Shown here: in pieces, positions 1-7,616 of the stretch
Numbering within the stretch: position 1 is the stretch's first letter
How the letters are laid out: each line of letters opens with the position of its first letter
Source: Flavobacteriales bacterium
GTDB taxonomy: Bacteria > Bacteroidota > Bacteroidia > Flavobacteriales_F > PHOS-HE28
NCBI GenBank assembly: GCA_020635715.1
Contig: JACJZG010000029.1
Coordinates: forward strand, 1 to 24,295
Length of the DNA: 24,295 nucleotides
Direction of reading: 5' to 3'
Position numbers and translations under genes: made by a program
The notes under the pieces: generated by a model
What the model was told of the DNA's origin: nothing
The model's input: the letters and a program-made list of their open reading frames with translations, nothing else
Databases searched by the model: none

Positions 1-1055
1 TTAACGACGGGCTTCATCTGCTCATCAAGCACGTAGAGCTTCACGTTGTCGATGGCGGTACCGATGTTCGGCAGCGCAGGCCAGATCGAAGGGTCGCCTT
101 TGAGTTCAAGCTCGCTCACCACATGTCCTTCCGTGGGGCCGTACTGGTTGCAGAAGCGTACGCCAGGCAGTTGCTTGAACAGGTTGATGATCGCAGGCGT
201 GATCTTCAACTGTTCACCGCTGGTGAAGACCTCCTTCAACGTAGAAGGCACTTCGCCGGTGCGCTCCACCGCTTCCGCGAGGTATTGCAGCGCCACGAAG
301 GGCACGATGATGCGGTTGATCTTCTCGCTGATGATCTTCCGCAGCAGTTGCGTGCTGTTCAGTCGGTCCTCATCGGTGATCAGCACCAATGTGCCGCCTT
401 GTGCGAACGTGGTGAAGATCTCCTGGAAGCTCACGTCGAAGCTGATCGGCGCGAACTGCAGCGTGCGATCGCCTTCGCCGCAAACGCTGGTGCGCAACTG
501 CCATTGGATCAAGTTGAGCAGCGGTGCATGGTGCATGGCCACGCCTTTCGGTCGGCCGGTGCTTCCACTGGTGAAGAGCACGTAGGCCAAGTTGTCCGGT
601 CCTGCGGGACAGGAAGCCCCCTCTCCCTCGGAGAGGGTGGTGGGGGTGAGGTTCAGGTCGATCTCCTCAATGAGGAGCACCTTGGCGTTGGTGCCCTTGA
701 AGAGGTGCTGATGCGCTTTGCTGGTGATCACCACCGGCGGCTGCGCATCATCGAGCATGCCGGCGATGCGCTCGGCGGGGTAGGTGGGGTCGATGGGGAG
801 ATAGCCTGCCCCGGCCTGCACGATCCCGAGGACTGAGATGATGAGTTCCGGTGAGCGATCCAGGCAGAGGGCTACGACCCGGTCGGGTCCAGCACCGGCT
901 GGAGCGAGCACTGCGGCAAGGGCTCGGGCCGAACGATCCAACTCGGCGTAGGTGAACCGTTCTTCCCCATGCAACAGGGCGTTCGCCTGTGGGTCGTTCC
1001 GTAGTCCGGAGTTGAAAAGATGGTGGATCGTGAGGGGATGATTATCGCTGCTCAT
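1..1055 (-). CDS. NRPS-type adenylation (AMP-binding) protein, N-terminal part, runs off left edge
   Basis: The reading frame opens at ATG 1055 and stays open to the window edge (351 complete codons), so the 3' part is missing. It is an ANL-superfamily adenylation domain, which activates an amino or carboxylic acid as the acyl-AMP. Visible cores are the P-loop-like TSGSTGRPKG (residues 162-171), FDVSFQEIF (near 207-215, the region that begins the specificity code), and NQYGPTE (303-309, core A5). The protein starts directly with the A domain (MSSDNHPLTIHHLFNSGLR), with no condensation domain in front. It could therefore be a loading module, a stand-alone A-T protein or a carboxylate-reductase-like enzyme; the missing end decides. 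Substrate cannot be read. Residues 136-146 (LTPTTLSEGEG) are encoded by a palindromic repeat element (see the repeat at 617-651). The family call is firm; the pathway is unknown. Confidence 0.9.
   Translation of the reverse strand, partial: MSSDNHPLTIHHLFNSGLRNDPQANALLHGEERFTYAELDRSARALAAVLAPAGAGPDRVVALCLDRSPELIISVLGIVQAGAGYLPIDPTYPAERIAGMLDDAQPPVVITSKAHQHLFKGTNAKVLLIEEIDLNLTPTTLSEGEGASCPAGPDNLAYVLFTSGSTGRPKGVAMHHAPLLNLIQWQLRTSVCGEGDRTLQFAPISFDVSFQEIFTTFAQGGTLVLITDEDRLNSTQLLRKIISEKINRIIVPFVALQYLAEAVERTGEVPSTLKEVFTSGEQLKITPAIINLFKQLPGVRFCNQYGPTEGHVVSELELKGDPSIWPALPNIGTAIDNVKLYVLDEQMKPVV
617..651. repeat. Palindromic CCCTCTCC...GGAGAGGG repeat element inside the adenylation gene
   Basis: The element has an 8-bp perfect stem (CCCTCTCC at 619-626, GGAGAGGG at 630-637) with a 3-base loop, followed by a G-rich GGTGGGGGTGAGG flank. 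This matches the general form of a short dispersed palindromic repeat that I know from many bacterial genomes, which often shows up in translated proteins as LTPxLSxxE strings. Read on the minus strand it encodes LTPTTLSEGEG in frame without breaking the gene. The family resemblance is from memory; genome-wide copies cannot be checked from this window. Confidence 0.6.
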
Positions 1056-1420
1056 GGGTCTCTTAAGGCCATCCTGCGGGCGAACGACAGGTCAGTCGGG
1101 TCGCCTGATGGGCTATGGGATCGTGGAAAAGTGCTTTTCTAGGCGACCGTTTTAAACGCATTTGAAGCAAAAAGGTTAGTCCATCCATGTTGGTGCGAGA
1201 TGGGCGCTGTCCTTTCCGATCGATTGCAAAAATATCGCCATTGGTCGACGGTTTGATAGGATTCGTCGAAGTGATGATGCGCCAGTTTTTCACAAGCACG
1301 AGCGTCGGTTGTTCATTTCATCGATCGATACGGCCGGTTGACCGAAAGAACGTAGCAATGACGGGCATTCCGGAAGGAATGGGTTATCAACGATCACACC
1401 TCGAAGGCACTGGTTTCCAA

Positions 1421-1428
1421 TAGTTTCG
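1421..1428 (+). promoter_or_regulatory. Possible -7 box (TAGTTTCG) for the C25-like gene
   Basis: TAGTTTCG fits TAnnTTYG, the pattern seen upstream of other genes here. I see no TTG at the expected -33 spacing. If used, it would give a leader of more than 300 bases before ATG 1770, so this is a weak call. Confidence 0.25.
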
Positions 1429-1693
1429 CCCCCCGTTCTGCGGGCCGGTGTGGCATGTCGATCAGGAGAATAGGAGATCAAAGGGATAAAGCGGACCAAA
1501 GTGGTGGTCATTCGCGAGGCTCAGACCGGAAGGAGAGCATCCTTGTTGATGCAAATTTCCACCTTCATGTACCTGTGGATCAGGTGTTTGCCTGGAAGTG
1601 GTCAGCCTTGAAAGGGTTGAACGGTGCAAGCGGTCGTAACCCGGGCGCCGTGGATCACGGTACAAGGGGCGGTTATTCCGTTCCCCCGACCTT

Positions 1694-1720
1694 GTCCCGA
1701 GCACTGCCTTGCATCGGGAC
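1694..1720 (+). promoter_or_regulatory. Hairpin about 50 bases upstream of the C25-like gene start
   Basis: GTCCCGAGCA (1694-1703) pairs with TGCaTCGGGAC (1710-1720, one bulged A), leaving a 6-base loop. No T-run follows, so it is not a normal terminator for plus-strand reading. It would lie in the 5' leader of the gene starting at 1770 and may affect its translation or stability. The pairing is seen directly; the function is inference. Confidence 0.35.
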
Positions 1721-1769
1721 GATCATGAAAGGAAGGGGTGAGCGGTCTACCCGTCAACCAACTTCTGCC

Positions 1770-4700
1770 ATGACGATGGTCCGTTCCCTTTTTTCCGCGT
1801 TGGCATTGCTGCTGACGCTTGGTGTGTTCGGTCAAACCGTTTCGGAACGCGCCGCTGTTCGCCTGACGGCAACCGTGCAACCAGGCACCCCGAGCATTAC
1901 CCTCCAGTGGGTGCCGATCAGCAGTACGTCGTCTTTCACCATCTACCGGAAGTTGAAGACGGCGACCAGTTGGGGCACGGCCGTGGCCACTCCTTCGGCG
2001 AGCGCCACTTCCTGGACGGACAATGGGATCACCGTCGGCACCAACTACGAGTATCGCGTGGTGCGTGTTTCCGCCGGCGTAACAGGCAATGGGTACATCA
2101 GCACCGGCATCAACGTGCCCTCCGTGGACCAGCGGGGAAAGTTGATCCTCCTCGTGGACAACACCCTCGCCGGGCCGCTCTCCAACGAGATCGATCAGTT
2201 GGTCCGGGACATGCGCGGCGACGGATGGCATGTACTGCGTTCCGATGTGTCGCGCACCGCTTCGGTACCGAGCATCAAGGCCATCATCCAAGGGCACTAC
2301 AACAGCGATCCCACGAATGTGAAGGCCCTCTACCTGCTGGGTCACGTACCGGTCCCGTACTCCGGCAACGTCTATCCGGACGGTCACGATGATGCGCGCG
2401 GAGCGCGCCCGACCGATGGATACTACGGCGACATGGATGGGACCTGGACGGACAACAGTGTGAACGTGACCGTATCCAGCACCCAACGGACCTGGAACAC
2501 GCCTGGGGACGGCAAGTTCGATCAGAGCGATTTCCCATCACCCCTTGAGCTGCAGGTGGGCCGGGTGGACATGTACGACATGCCCGCGTTCGGTACCACC
2601 GAGGTGGAATTGATGCGCAGTTACCTCAACCGTGCGCACGCCTACAAGGTGAAGAACTGGGAGGCGGTCCCACGTGGCATCGTGATCGACAACCTCCAAT
2701 GGTTGGGCAACCCCGTTGCAGCCAGTGGTATGCGCGTGGCACCGCTCACGGGCAATACCGACCTCTTCGTCAATCCGGCGTTCAGTTCGTTCGGCACCTA
2801 TGTGAACAACCAGAGCTACCTCTGGACCTACCACTGTGGTGGTGGTTTGCAGGCCGTGGACAACGGTGTGGTGACCTACAACGGGACCGACGGTGGAGCC
2901 ACCACCCAGCAACTCGCCTCATCGGTCACCATGGGCGGTGTGTTCAACATGGCGCTCGGCAGCTTCTTCCTGGATTGGGACAGCCGGAACAACTTCCTCC
3001 GGGCCATCATCGCTCGCGGCGACGGCCTCACCAACTGTTGGGCGGGGATACCGGCGTGGTACTTCCACCATATGGGCATGGGAGAGAACATCGGCTACTC
3101 GGTGCGGCAGACCATGAACAACACCGGATTGTACCTGCCCCTTACCGAAGGCTGGCAGTCCTCCATCGGCAGGACCCACCTGGGTCTCATGGGTGATCCG
3201 TCGCTGCGGATGAAGATGGTCTCGCCACCATCGGACCTGAACGTCACCAACAGCGGGGGGCATCCCTCATTCACCTGGACGGCATCCACCGAGCAGGTCA
3301 TGGGGTACCACCTGTACCAGTTCGGCGCCGATGGCATCATCACCCGCATAACCACCGCACCGGTCACGGGCACCAGCCATGTTGATCCCGCGATCCCGTT
3401 CGTTGCGGGCCGTGACTATATGGTGCGCGCTGTGAAGCTCGAGACCAATGTCAGCGGTAGCTACCAGAACCTGTCCCTGGGAGCCATAGGTACCGCTGTG
3501 GGTGCCGCCGCGCCGGATTGCCTGGGGGTGATCGGGGGAGCGGCGACCGTGGGCACTTCATGCAATGACGGGAACCCGTGTACCACGAACGATGTGTACA
3601 CGACCAACTGCCAGTGTGCTGGAACACCTTCACCGGACAGCGATGGCGATGGGATCTGCAATGCGCAGGACAACTGCCCGAACGTGGCCGGTCAGATCGG
3701 TTCTGCTTGCAACGATGGCGATCCGTGCACCTCGAACGATGTGCTCGGGGCGGACTGCCAGTGTGCGGGTATTCCAGGTCCGGATGCGGATGGGGATGGC
3801 ATATGCGATGCGCAAGATTCCTGTCCGAACACGCCCGGTCAGGTGGGCAGCCCATGCATCGATGGCGACCCGTGCACGATCAATGACGTGTTGAACGCCA
3901 ACTGCCAGTGCGCCGGAACTCCAAGCGGTGATGATGATAACGATGGGATCTGTAATGCACTGGACGATTGCCCGACCACACCAGGCCAGGTGGGTTCCAG
4001 CTGCAACGATGGGGATCCCTGTACGTTGAACGACGTTGTGAACGCGAACTGCCAGTGCGCTGGAACGCCTTCGCCTGACACTGATGGCGACGGGATCTGC
4101 GATGTTCAGGATAACTGTCCCACCGTGTTCGGTCAGATAGGCTCTTCCTGTGATGATGGCGATCCGTGCACGGTGAATGATATGTTGAACCCCAGCTGTG
4201 CTTGCGCGGGTACGCCGGCCCCCGACACGGACGGCGATGGAGTGTGCGACCTCCAGGACGACTGCCCCACGCTCGCTGGCGGCATTGGGTCGCCCTGTGA
4301 TGATGGGGACCCCACCACGGTGAACGACATGATCGATGCATCATGTACCTGTGCGGGTTCGCAAGGGGTCATGGACTGCCTCGGAGTGCCGAACGGCAGC
4401 GCCTTGCCCGGTACACCGTGCAACGACAACGACCCCAATACCACCAACGACACCTGGTCAGGCAATTGCACCTGTGTGGGCGTGATGGCCGTGGTCGATT
4501 GCAATGGGGTGCTCAATGGCCCGGCCATGCCCGGCACACCCTGCAATGATGGTGATCCCGCGACGGGCAACGATCGCTGGTCCGTGGATTGCGCATGCGT
4601 GGGACAGTTGATCGATTGTATGGATGTGATCGGCGGGTCGTCGCTGCCGGGGACACCGTGCAACGATGGCCAGTTGAACACGATCAATGATACCTGGACC

Positions 4701-5258
4701 GCGGACTGCCAGTGCGTGGGCATGCTGGCGCAGATCGACTGCGCGGGCAGCATCAACGGCACGGCCTTCCTCGACGAATGTGGCATCTGTGCAGGTGGCA
4801 CCACCGGTATCGAACCGAACGCCGATGTGGACTTCGATGGCCTGCAGGCCTGTGAGGACAACTGCATCGACATGTTCAACCCGGCACAGGGCGACTTTGA
4901 TGAAGATGGCATCGGCGACGCGTGCGACAACTGTGTGTGGGTATACAACCCGCTCCAGGCCGATGCCGACGGCAATGGGGTGGGTGATGCCTGCGATGCG
5001 TTCCTAGGCCTCTCCGAGGTCGCTCCGGCAGAGGTCTTCAGCCTGTACCCGAACCCATCCCATGGGGCGGTGCAGGTACGATGTGCGATCCCCCTGGCGC
5101 GCTCGTTGCGCTTCCATGATGCCCTCGGTGCGCTCGTTCTTGAGGCTCCGCTGAGGCGGTCGATGGACCTCGAGCGCCTGGCCACCGGGGTCTATGCGGT
5201 GTTGGTGCTCGATGCGGAAGGCAGACCGCTGGCACGAACAAGGCTCGTCCGGCAGTGA
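1770..5258 (+). CDS. Secreted C25-like (gingipain-fold) protein with Cys-rich/TSP3 repeats and T9SS sorting domain
   Basis: The chosen start is ATG 1770 (1162 aa) because MTMVRSLFSALALLLTLGVF, ending ...GQ, is a good signal peptide; earlier in-frame ATGs at 1455 and 1725 only add non-hydrophobic sequence. In order: a fibronectin-III-like segment (about 25-120); a caspase/gingipain-like domain (about 125-490) containing KLILLVDNT, YLLGHVPVPYSG, ELQVGRVDM, YHCGGG (H355-C356) and ending HLGLMGDPSLRMK; a second Fn3-like part (about 490-580); Cys-rich repeats (about 590-980); TSP3/calcium-binding loops (DGLQACEDNC, DEDGIGDACDNC); and a C-terminal T9SS type A tail (FSLYPNPSHG ... LATGVYAVLV). It should be exported by T9SS to the surface or medium. 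Where gingipains carry catalytic Cys, this protein reads NMALGSFFLDWD, so proteolysis is doubtful. It is one of only two genes on the plus strand. Substrate and role are unknown. Confidence 0.85.
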   Translation: MTMVRSLFSALALLLTLGVFGQTVSERAAVRLTATVQPGTPSITLQWVPISSTSSFTIYRKLKTATSWGTAVATPSASATSWTDNGITVGTNYEYRVVRVSAGVTGNGYISTGINVPSVDQRGKLILLVDNTLAGPLSNEIDQLVRDMRGDGWHVLRSDVSRTASVPSIKAIIQGHYNSDPTNVKALYLLGHVPVPYSGNVYPDGHDDARGARPTDGYYGDMDGTWTDNSVNVTVSSTQRTWNTPGDGKFDQSDFPSPLELQVGRVDMYDMPAFGTTEVELMRSYLNRAHAYKVKNWEAVPRGIVIDNLQWLGNPVAASGMRVAPLTGNTDLFVNPAFSSFGTYVNNQSYLWTYHCGGGLQAVDNGVVTYNGTDGGATTQQLASSVTMGGVFNMALGSFFLDWDSRNNFLRAIIARGDGLTNCWAGIPAWYFHHMGMGENIGYSVRQTMNNTGLYLPLTEGWQSSIGRTHLGLMGDPSLRMKMVSPPSDLNVTNSGGHPSFTWTASTEQVMGYHLYQFGADGIITRITTAPVTGTSHVDPAIPFVAGRDYMVRAVKLETNVSGSYQNLSLGAIGTAVGAAAPDCLGVIGGAATVGTSCNDGNPCTTNDVYTTNCQCAGTPSPDSDGDGICNAQDNCPNVAGQIGSACNDGDPCTSNDVLGADCQCAGIPGPDADGDGICDAQDSCPNTPGQVGSPCIDGDPCTINDVLNANCQCAGTPSGDDDNDGICNALDDCPTTPGQVGSSCNDGDPCTLNDVVNANCQCAGTPSPDTDGDGICDVQDNCPTVFGQIGSSCDDGDPCTVNDMLNPSCACAGTPAPDTDGDGVCDLQDDCPTLAGGIGSPCDDGDPTTVNDMIDASCTCAGSQGVMDCLGVPNGSALPGTPCNDNDPNTTNDTWSGNCTCVGVMAVVDCNGVLNGPAMPGTPCNDGDPATGNDRWSVDCACVGQLIDCMDVIGGSSLPGTPCNDGQLNTINDTWTADCQCVGMLAQIDCAGSINGTAFLDECGICAGGTTGIEPNADVDFDGLQACEDNCIDMFNPAQGDFDEDGIGDACDNCVWVYNPLQADADGNGVGDACDAFLGLSEVAPAEVFSLYPNPSHGAVQVRCAIPLARSLRFHDALGALVLEAPLRRSMDLERLATGVYAVLVLDAEGRPLARTRLVRQ
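3561..4418 (+). repeat. Tandem 147-bp (49-aa) Cys-rich/TSP3 modules in the C25-like gene
   Basis: The Cys codon opening each CNDGDPCT-type motif lies at 3561, 3708, 3855, 4002, 4149 and 4296, an exact 147-bp period five times. The following step is 123 bp. Each full module is roughly CNDGDPCTxNDVLxAxCQCAG, then PDxDGDGICDxQDNCP, then GQIGS. The DxDxDG part resembles a thrombospondin type 3 calcium loop; the Cys pairs probably form disulfides outside the cell. Confidence 0.9.
4419..4734 (+). repeat. Shorter second repeat series (about 41 aa) in the C25-like gene
   Basis: After 4418 the modules lose the DGDGICDxQDNCP insert and become a short DCxGVxNGxAxPGTPCNDxDPxTxND form. CNDxD-type motifs lie at 4419, 4542 and 4659 (steps 123 and 117 bp). 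The series is followed by DxDxDG-rich loops up to about 5000 and then the sorting domain. The two series appear to share an ancestral unit. Confidence 0.85.
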
Positions 5259-5277
5259 CGGGTCTGAAGTTGGTGAG

Positions 5278-5304
5278 GGGCTTCCGGTGACGGAAGCCCT
5301 TTTT
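5278..5304 (+). terminator. Rho-independent terminator between convergent C25-like gene and pfkA
   Basis: GGGCTTCCG (5278-5286), a GTGA loop and CGGAAGCCC (5291-5299) form a perfect 9-bp stem, followed by five T (5300-5304). It lies 19 bases after the plus-strand stop codon and 12 bases beyond the pfkA stop on the other strand. It ends plus-strand transcription; in the opposite direction there is a hairpin but no T-run. Confidence 0.9.
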
Positions 5305-5316
5305 CCTTCCGGCGGT

Positions 5317-6303
5317 TCAGGTCGCCAGGATGCGCAGGACCCGGAACAGGTCACGGTCCAGTTCCCGCCGTCCCTGGATGGCTTCCGAGAAGGGAGTGGA
5401 GGTCACCACGCCACCGATCATGCCGATCATGCAGTTGTGCTCGCCACGCATCAGCGCGTCAACGGCAGCGATGCCCAGCCGGCTCGATAAGACGCGGTCC
5501 TGCACGGTGGGCGAGCCTCCGCGTTGGACATGACCGATCACCGTCACACGGATGTCCTTGTGCGGCAAACGGGCCTTCACCTGCTCAGCGATCTTGAAGG
5601 CACCGCCTTCGATCTCGCCCTCCGCCACCACCACGATGCTGCTCGCTTTGGCGCCATCCGACCCCTCGATCGAATCGATGAGCTGGTCGAAGTGCTCTTC
5701 ACGTTCCGGAACGAGCACGAACTCGGCGCCCGCCGCCACGGCACAGTCCAGTGCGATGGCGCCGGAGTCGCGCCCCATCACTTCCACGAAGAAGAGCCGA
5801 TCGTGCGACGAGGCTGTGTCCCGGATCCGGTCGATCGCTTCCACCGCGGTGTTGATCGCGGTATCGTATCCGATGGACCGGTCCGTTCCTCTCAGGTCGT
5901 TGTCGATGGTGCCGGGAAGCCCCACGCACATCACACCGTGTTCCCGGTTCAGGATCTCCGCACCGGTGAAGGTGCCGTTCCCACCGATCACCACCAGCGC
6001 ATCCACACCGCGTTCGCGCAGCACAGAGGCCGCCTTGGCCCGACCCTCCACGGTGAAGAACGCCGCGCTGCGCGCCGTCCGGAGCATGGTGCCACCGCGT
6101 TGGATGATGTTGCTCACGTCACGCGGTCCAAGTGGTCTTTGGCGGCCGTTCACCAGGCCATCGTATCCGCCCAGGAAGCCGGTGACCTGCAGCCCTTGCA
6201 CATGCGCACAACGCACCACCGCGCGGATGGCGGCGTTCATGCCAGGGCTGTCGCCGCCGGAGGTCAGCAGTCCGATATGGCGTGGCTTCACCACGTGGCT
6301 CAT
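5317..6303 (-). CDS. pfkA: ATP-dependent 6-phosphofructokinase
   Basis: 328 aa, a normal length for bacterial PfkA; it phosphorylates fructose 6-phosphate at the committed step of glycolysis in the cytoplasm. Motifs: LLTSGGDSPGMNAAIR (12-27, nucleotide binding), GGNGTFTGA (107-115), PGTIDND (130-136; D134 equals the catalytic base Asp127 of E. coli), EVMGRDSG (substrate Arg loop) and GHVQRGGSP. Gly110 at the discriminating position points to ATP rather than PPi as phosphoryl donor. The oddity is Asn109, where the family usually has the Asp (E. coli Asp103) that helps bind Mg-ATP. The ATG shares the 4-base overlap ATGA with the stop of the upstream secreted Asp-box gene, so the two are probably co-transcribed and translationally coupled. 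The gene faces the C25-like gene across a terminator. Confidence 0.96.
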   Translation of the reverse strand: MSHVVKPRHIGLLTSGGDSPGMNAAIRAVVRCAHVQGLQVTGFLGGYDGLVNGRQRPLGPRDVSNIIQRGGTMLRTARSAAFFTVEGRAKAASVLRERGVDALVVIGGNGTFTGAEILNREHGVMCVGLPGTIDNDLRGTDRSIGYDTAINTAVEAIDRIRDTASSHDRLFFVEVMGRDSGAIALDCAVAAGAEFVLVPEREEHFDQLIDSIEGSDGAKASSIVVVAEGEIEGGAFKIAEQVKARLPHKDIRVTVIGHVQRGGSPTVQDRVLSSRLGIAAVDALMRGEHNCMIGMIGGVVTSTPFSEAIQGRRELDRDLFRVLRILAT

Positions 6304-7532
6304 TCAGCGATCACACGCCCGAGCGGTTGCATGCCCTCGATGGACGGTGCCAGCAGGTAGCACAGGTAGGGACCCGACGCGAGGCCCTGGCGCTCGATGG
6401 TCGCAATGCCGTTCCCGGTCACCGTCCAACGGCCGGCCTCACGACCGGAGGGGTCGATCAGGACGACGGAGCCCATGCCATCCAGTGCGGTCAGGTCGAT
6501 ACGGAAACGGTCTTCGAAAAGGGTTGGGAACGGTTGTCCGAAGCGGCTATCCGCACGCTCTTCCACGGAAACGGTCGTGCTCGGTATGCGGTATGCGTCC
6601 AGTGCACATGCGATGTAGAGGTGGCTTGCCGAGGCATGGAACTCTTCCTGCGCGAAGGTGTTCTGCGGGCTGAGACCATCGTTGAACGCCGTCCAGGTGG
6701 CTCCATTGTCACTGGAACGGTAGCACCCATTGGCTCCGGTCTTCGTGATCGCATAGAACATGCCATCATAGCGGATCAGGTCACTTCCCACCGGGCAGTT
6801 GTTCGTGGGATAGCCCGTGGTCGCGGTCCAGGTCAGGCCGTTGTCCGTGGAGCGTTGCGCACCGAAGGCACCCAGGATCACCAATGCACCGTTCTGTCCC
6901 TGCACCGCCTGCACCGTCCAGTTCGTCGTGCCCACCATCTGCCAGGAGCCGCCGAGATCAGTGGACCGCATGAGGCCGGTGCTGGTGGCGGCGTAAAGGT
7001 CACCATTGTATTCGGCCAGCATGTTCACCGTCATGTTGCTCGCGAGACCTGAGAAGGCCTGCAGCCAGGTGGTGCCATTGTCGAAGGTCCGGAACACGCC
7101 GCCTCCATTCTGGCTGAGCTGGCCCGTATACACGAGGAAAATGGCATCGTTGAATGTGTGGATCCGGTTGCAATAGATCGTATTGCTCGAGGCGGGAAGA
7201 GTGCCGTTGACACTGATCCAGCTCGCCCCGTTGTCGGTGGACCGGTACACGCCCGATTCCGTTCCGCAGAACACCGCCGCGGAGTTGCTGCCCACGGACT
7301 GGGCCATCACATTGGCGCCCGAAAGGGGAAGGCCCGTGTTGGCCGATGTCCAGGTGGCACCCTCCGTGGTGCTCTTGCGCACGCCCGCAGGTGGTGCGGC
7401 CACATAGATGGCTCCGCTCTTGGTAGTGATGCTCCGGTTGCCCGAACCGGCGTTCAAGGCGTTCCACTGGGCGGAGACCGGAAGGATCAGCAGGAATTGG
7501 GGAAGGATCGCGAGCGTATGGATCAGGCGCAT
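6300..7532 (-). CDS. Secreted Asp-box (BNR/sialidase-like propeller) protein with T9SS sorting domain
   Basis: ATG 7532 was chosen (410 aa). It gives the signal peptide MRLIHTLAILPQFLLILPVS ending AQ, and a -7 box lies just upstream at 7551-7558; the longer frame from 7613 would begin upstream of that promoter. The body carries at least five Asp boxes of the S-x-D-x-G-x-(T/S)-W type (STDNGASW, TFDNGTTW, STDLGGSW, STDNGLTW, SSDNGATW), as in sialidase-like and photosystem-assembly-like beta-propellers. Asp boxes are structural; no sialidase catalytic Arg triad or FRIP motif is evident, so glycosidase activity should not be assumed. The last 90 residues (from SVEERADSRFGQPFPTLFED) look like a divergent T9SS type A sorting domain, without the classic YPNP. 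The stop codon overlaps the start of pfkA by four bases. Confidence 0.83.
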   Translation of the reverse strand: MRLIHTLAILPQFLLILPVSAQWNALNAGSGNRSITTKSGAIYVAAPPAGVRKSTTEGATWTSANTGLPLSGANVMAQSVGSNSAAVFCGTESGVYRSTDNGASWISVNGTLPASSNTIYCNRIHTFNDAIFLVYTGQLSQNGGGVFRTFDNGTTWLQAFSGLASNMTVNMLAEYNGDLYAATSTGLMRSTDLGGSWQMVGTTNWTVQAVQGQNGALVILGAFGAQRSTDNGLTWTATTGYPTNNCPVGSDLIRYDGMFYAITKTGANGCYRSSDNGATWTAFNDGLSPQNTFAQEEFHASASHLYIACALDAYRIPSTTVSVEERADSRFGQPFPTLFEDRFRIDLTALDGMGSVVLIDPSGREAGRWTVTGNGIATIERQGLASGPYLCYLLAPSIEGMQPLGRVIAE

Positions 7533-7550
7533 GTAGGCAGGTGTTTGGCA

Positions 7551-7558
7551 CAAAAATA
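7551..7558 (-). promoter_or_regulatory. -7 box TATTTTTG upstream of the Asp-box gene and pfkA
   Basis: It is a perfect match to the Bacteroidota consensus TAnnTTTG, 18 bases before ATG 7532. No clear TTG (-33) is visible at normal spacing. It supports 7532 as the start and probably drives the two-gene unit with pfkA. Confidence 0.55.
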
Positions 7559-7616
7559 GCCCCCTCATCCGAACCGTTCGTCCGGCGGGCTCGGCTCGAA
7601 CGGCGCCTCGCACCGC

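Larger units (their letters stand above)
1056..1769. other. Long intergenic region without a recognisable gene
   Basis: About 715 bases separate the divergent adenylation gene and the secreted C25-like gene. Stretches around 1120-1280 are visibly more AT-rich than the flanks. Short reading frames on both strands (about 73-80 codons) show no recognisable motif. The frame of the plus-strand gene is open upstream from 1455, but those 105 codons precede a clean signal peptide and look non-coding. A TAGTTTCG box at 1421-1428 resembles the -7 elements elsewhere in the window and could start a long leader. A hairpin lies at 1694-1720. I see no RNA gene. Confidence 0.5.

Noticed and set aside
46..836. 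Plus-strand frames of 179 and 237 codons at the left end
   Set aside because: They lie opposite the adenylation domain, whose core motifs are clear on the minus strand.
1455..1769. N-terminal extension of the C25-like gene from ATG 1455
   Set aside because: The 105 extra residues are low in hydrophobic structure and precede a proper signal peptide at 1770.
3451..3894. Several Cys/Arg-rich frames in other registers over the repeat array
   Set aside because: They repeat only because the underlying coding modules repeat; no start context or domain.
3561..4734. CRISPR-like reading of the regular 147-bp repeats
   Set aside because: The repeats are in-frame protein modules with Cys and Asp patterns and no unique spacers.
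7574..7603. Hairpin CCGTTCG...CGAACGG between purE and the Asp-box gene
   Set aside because: The loop is 16 bases and there is no T-run on either strand; not enough for a terminator call.
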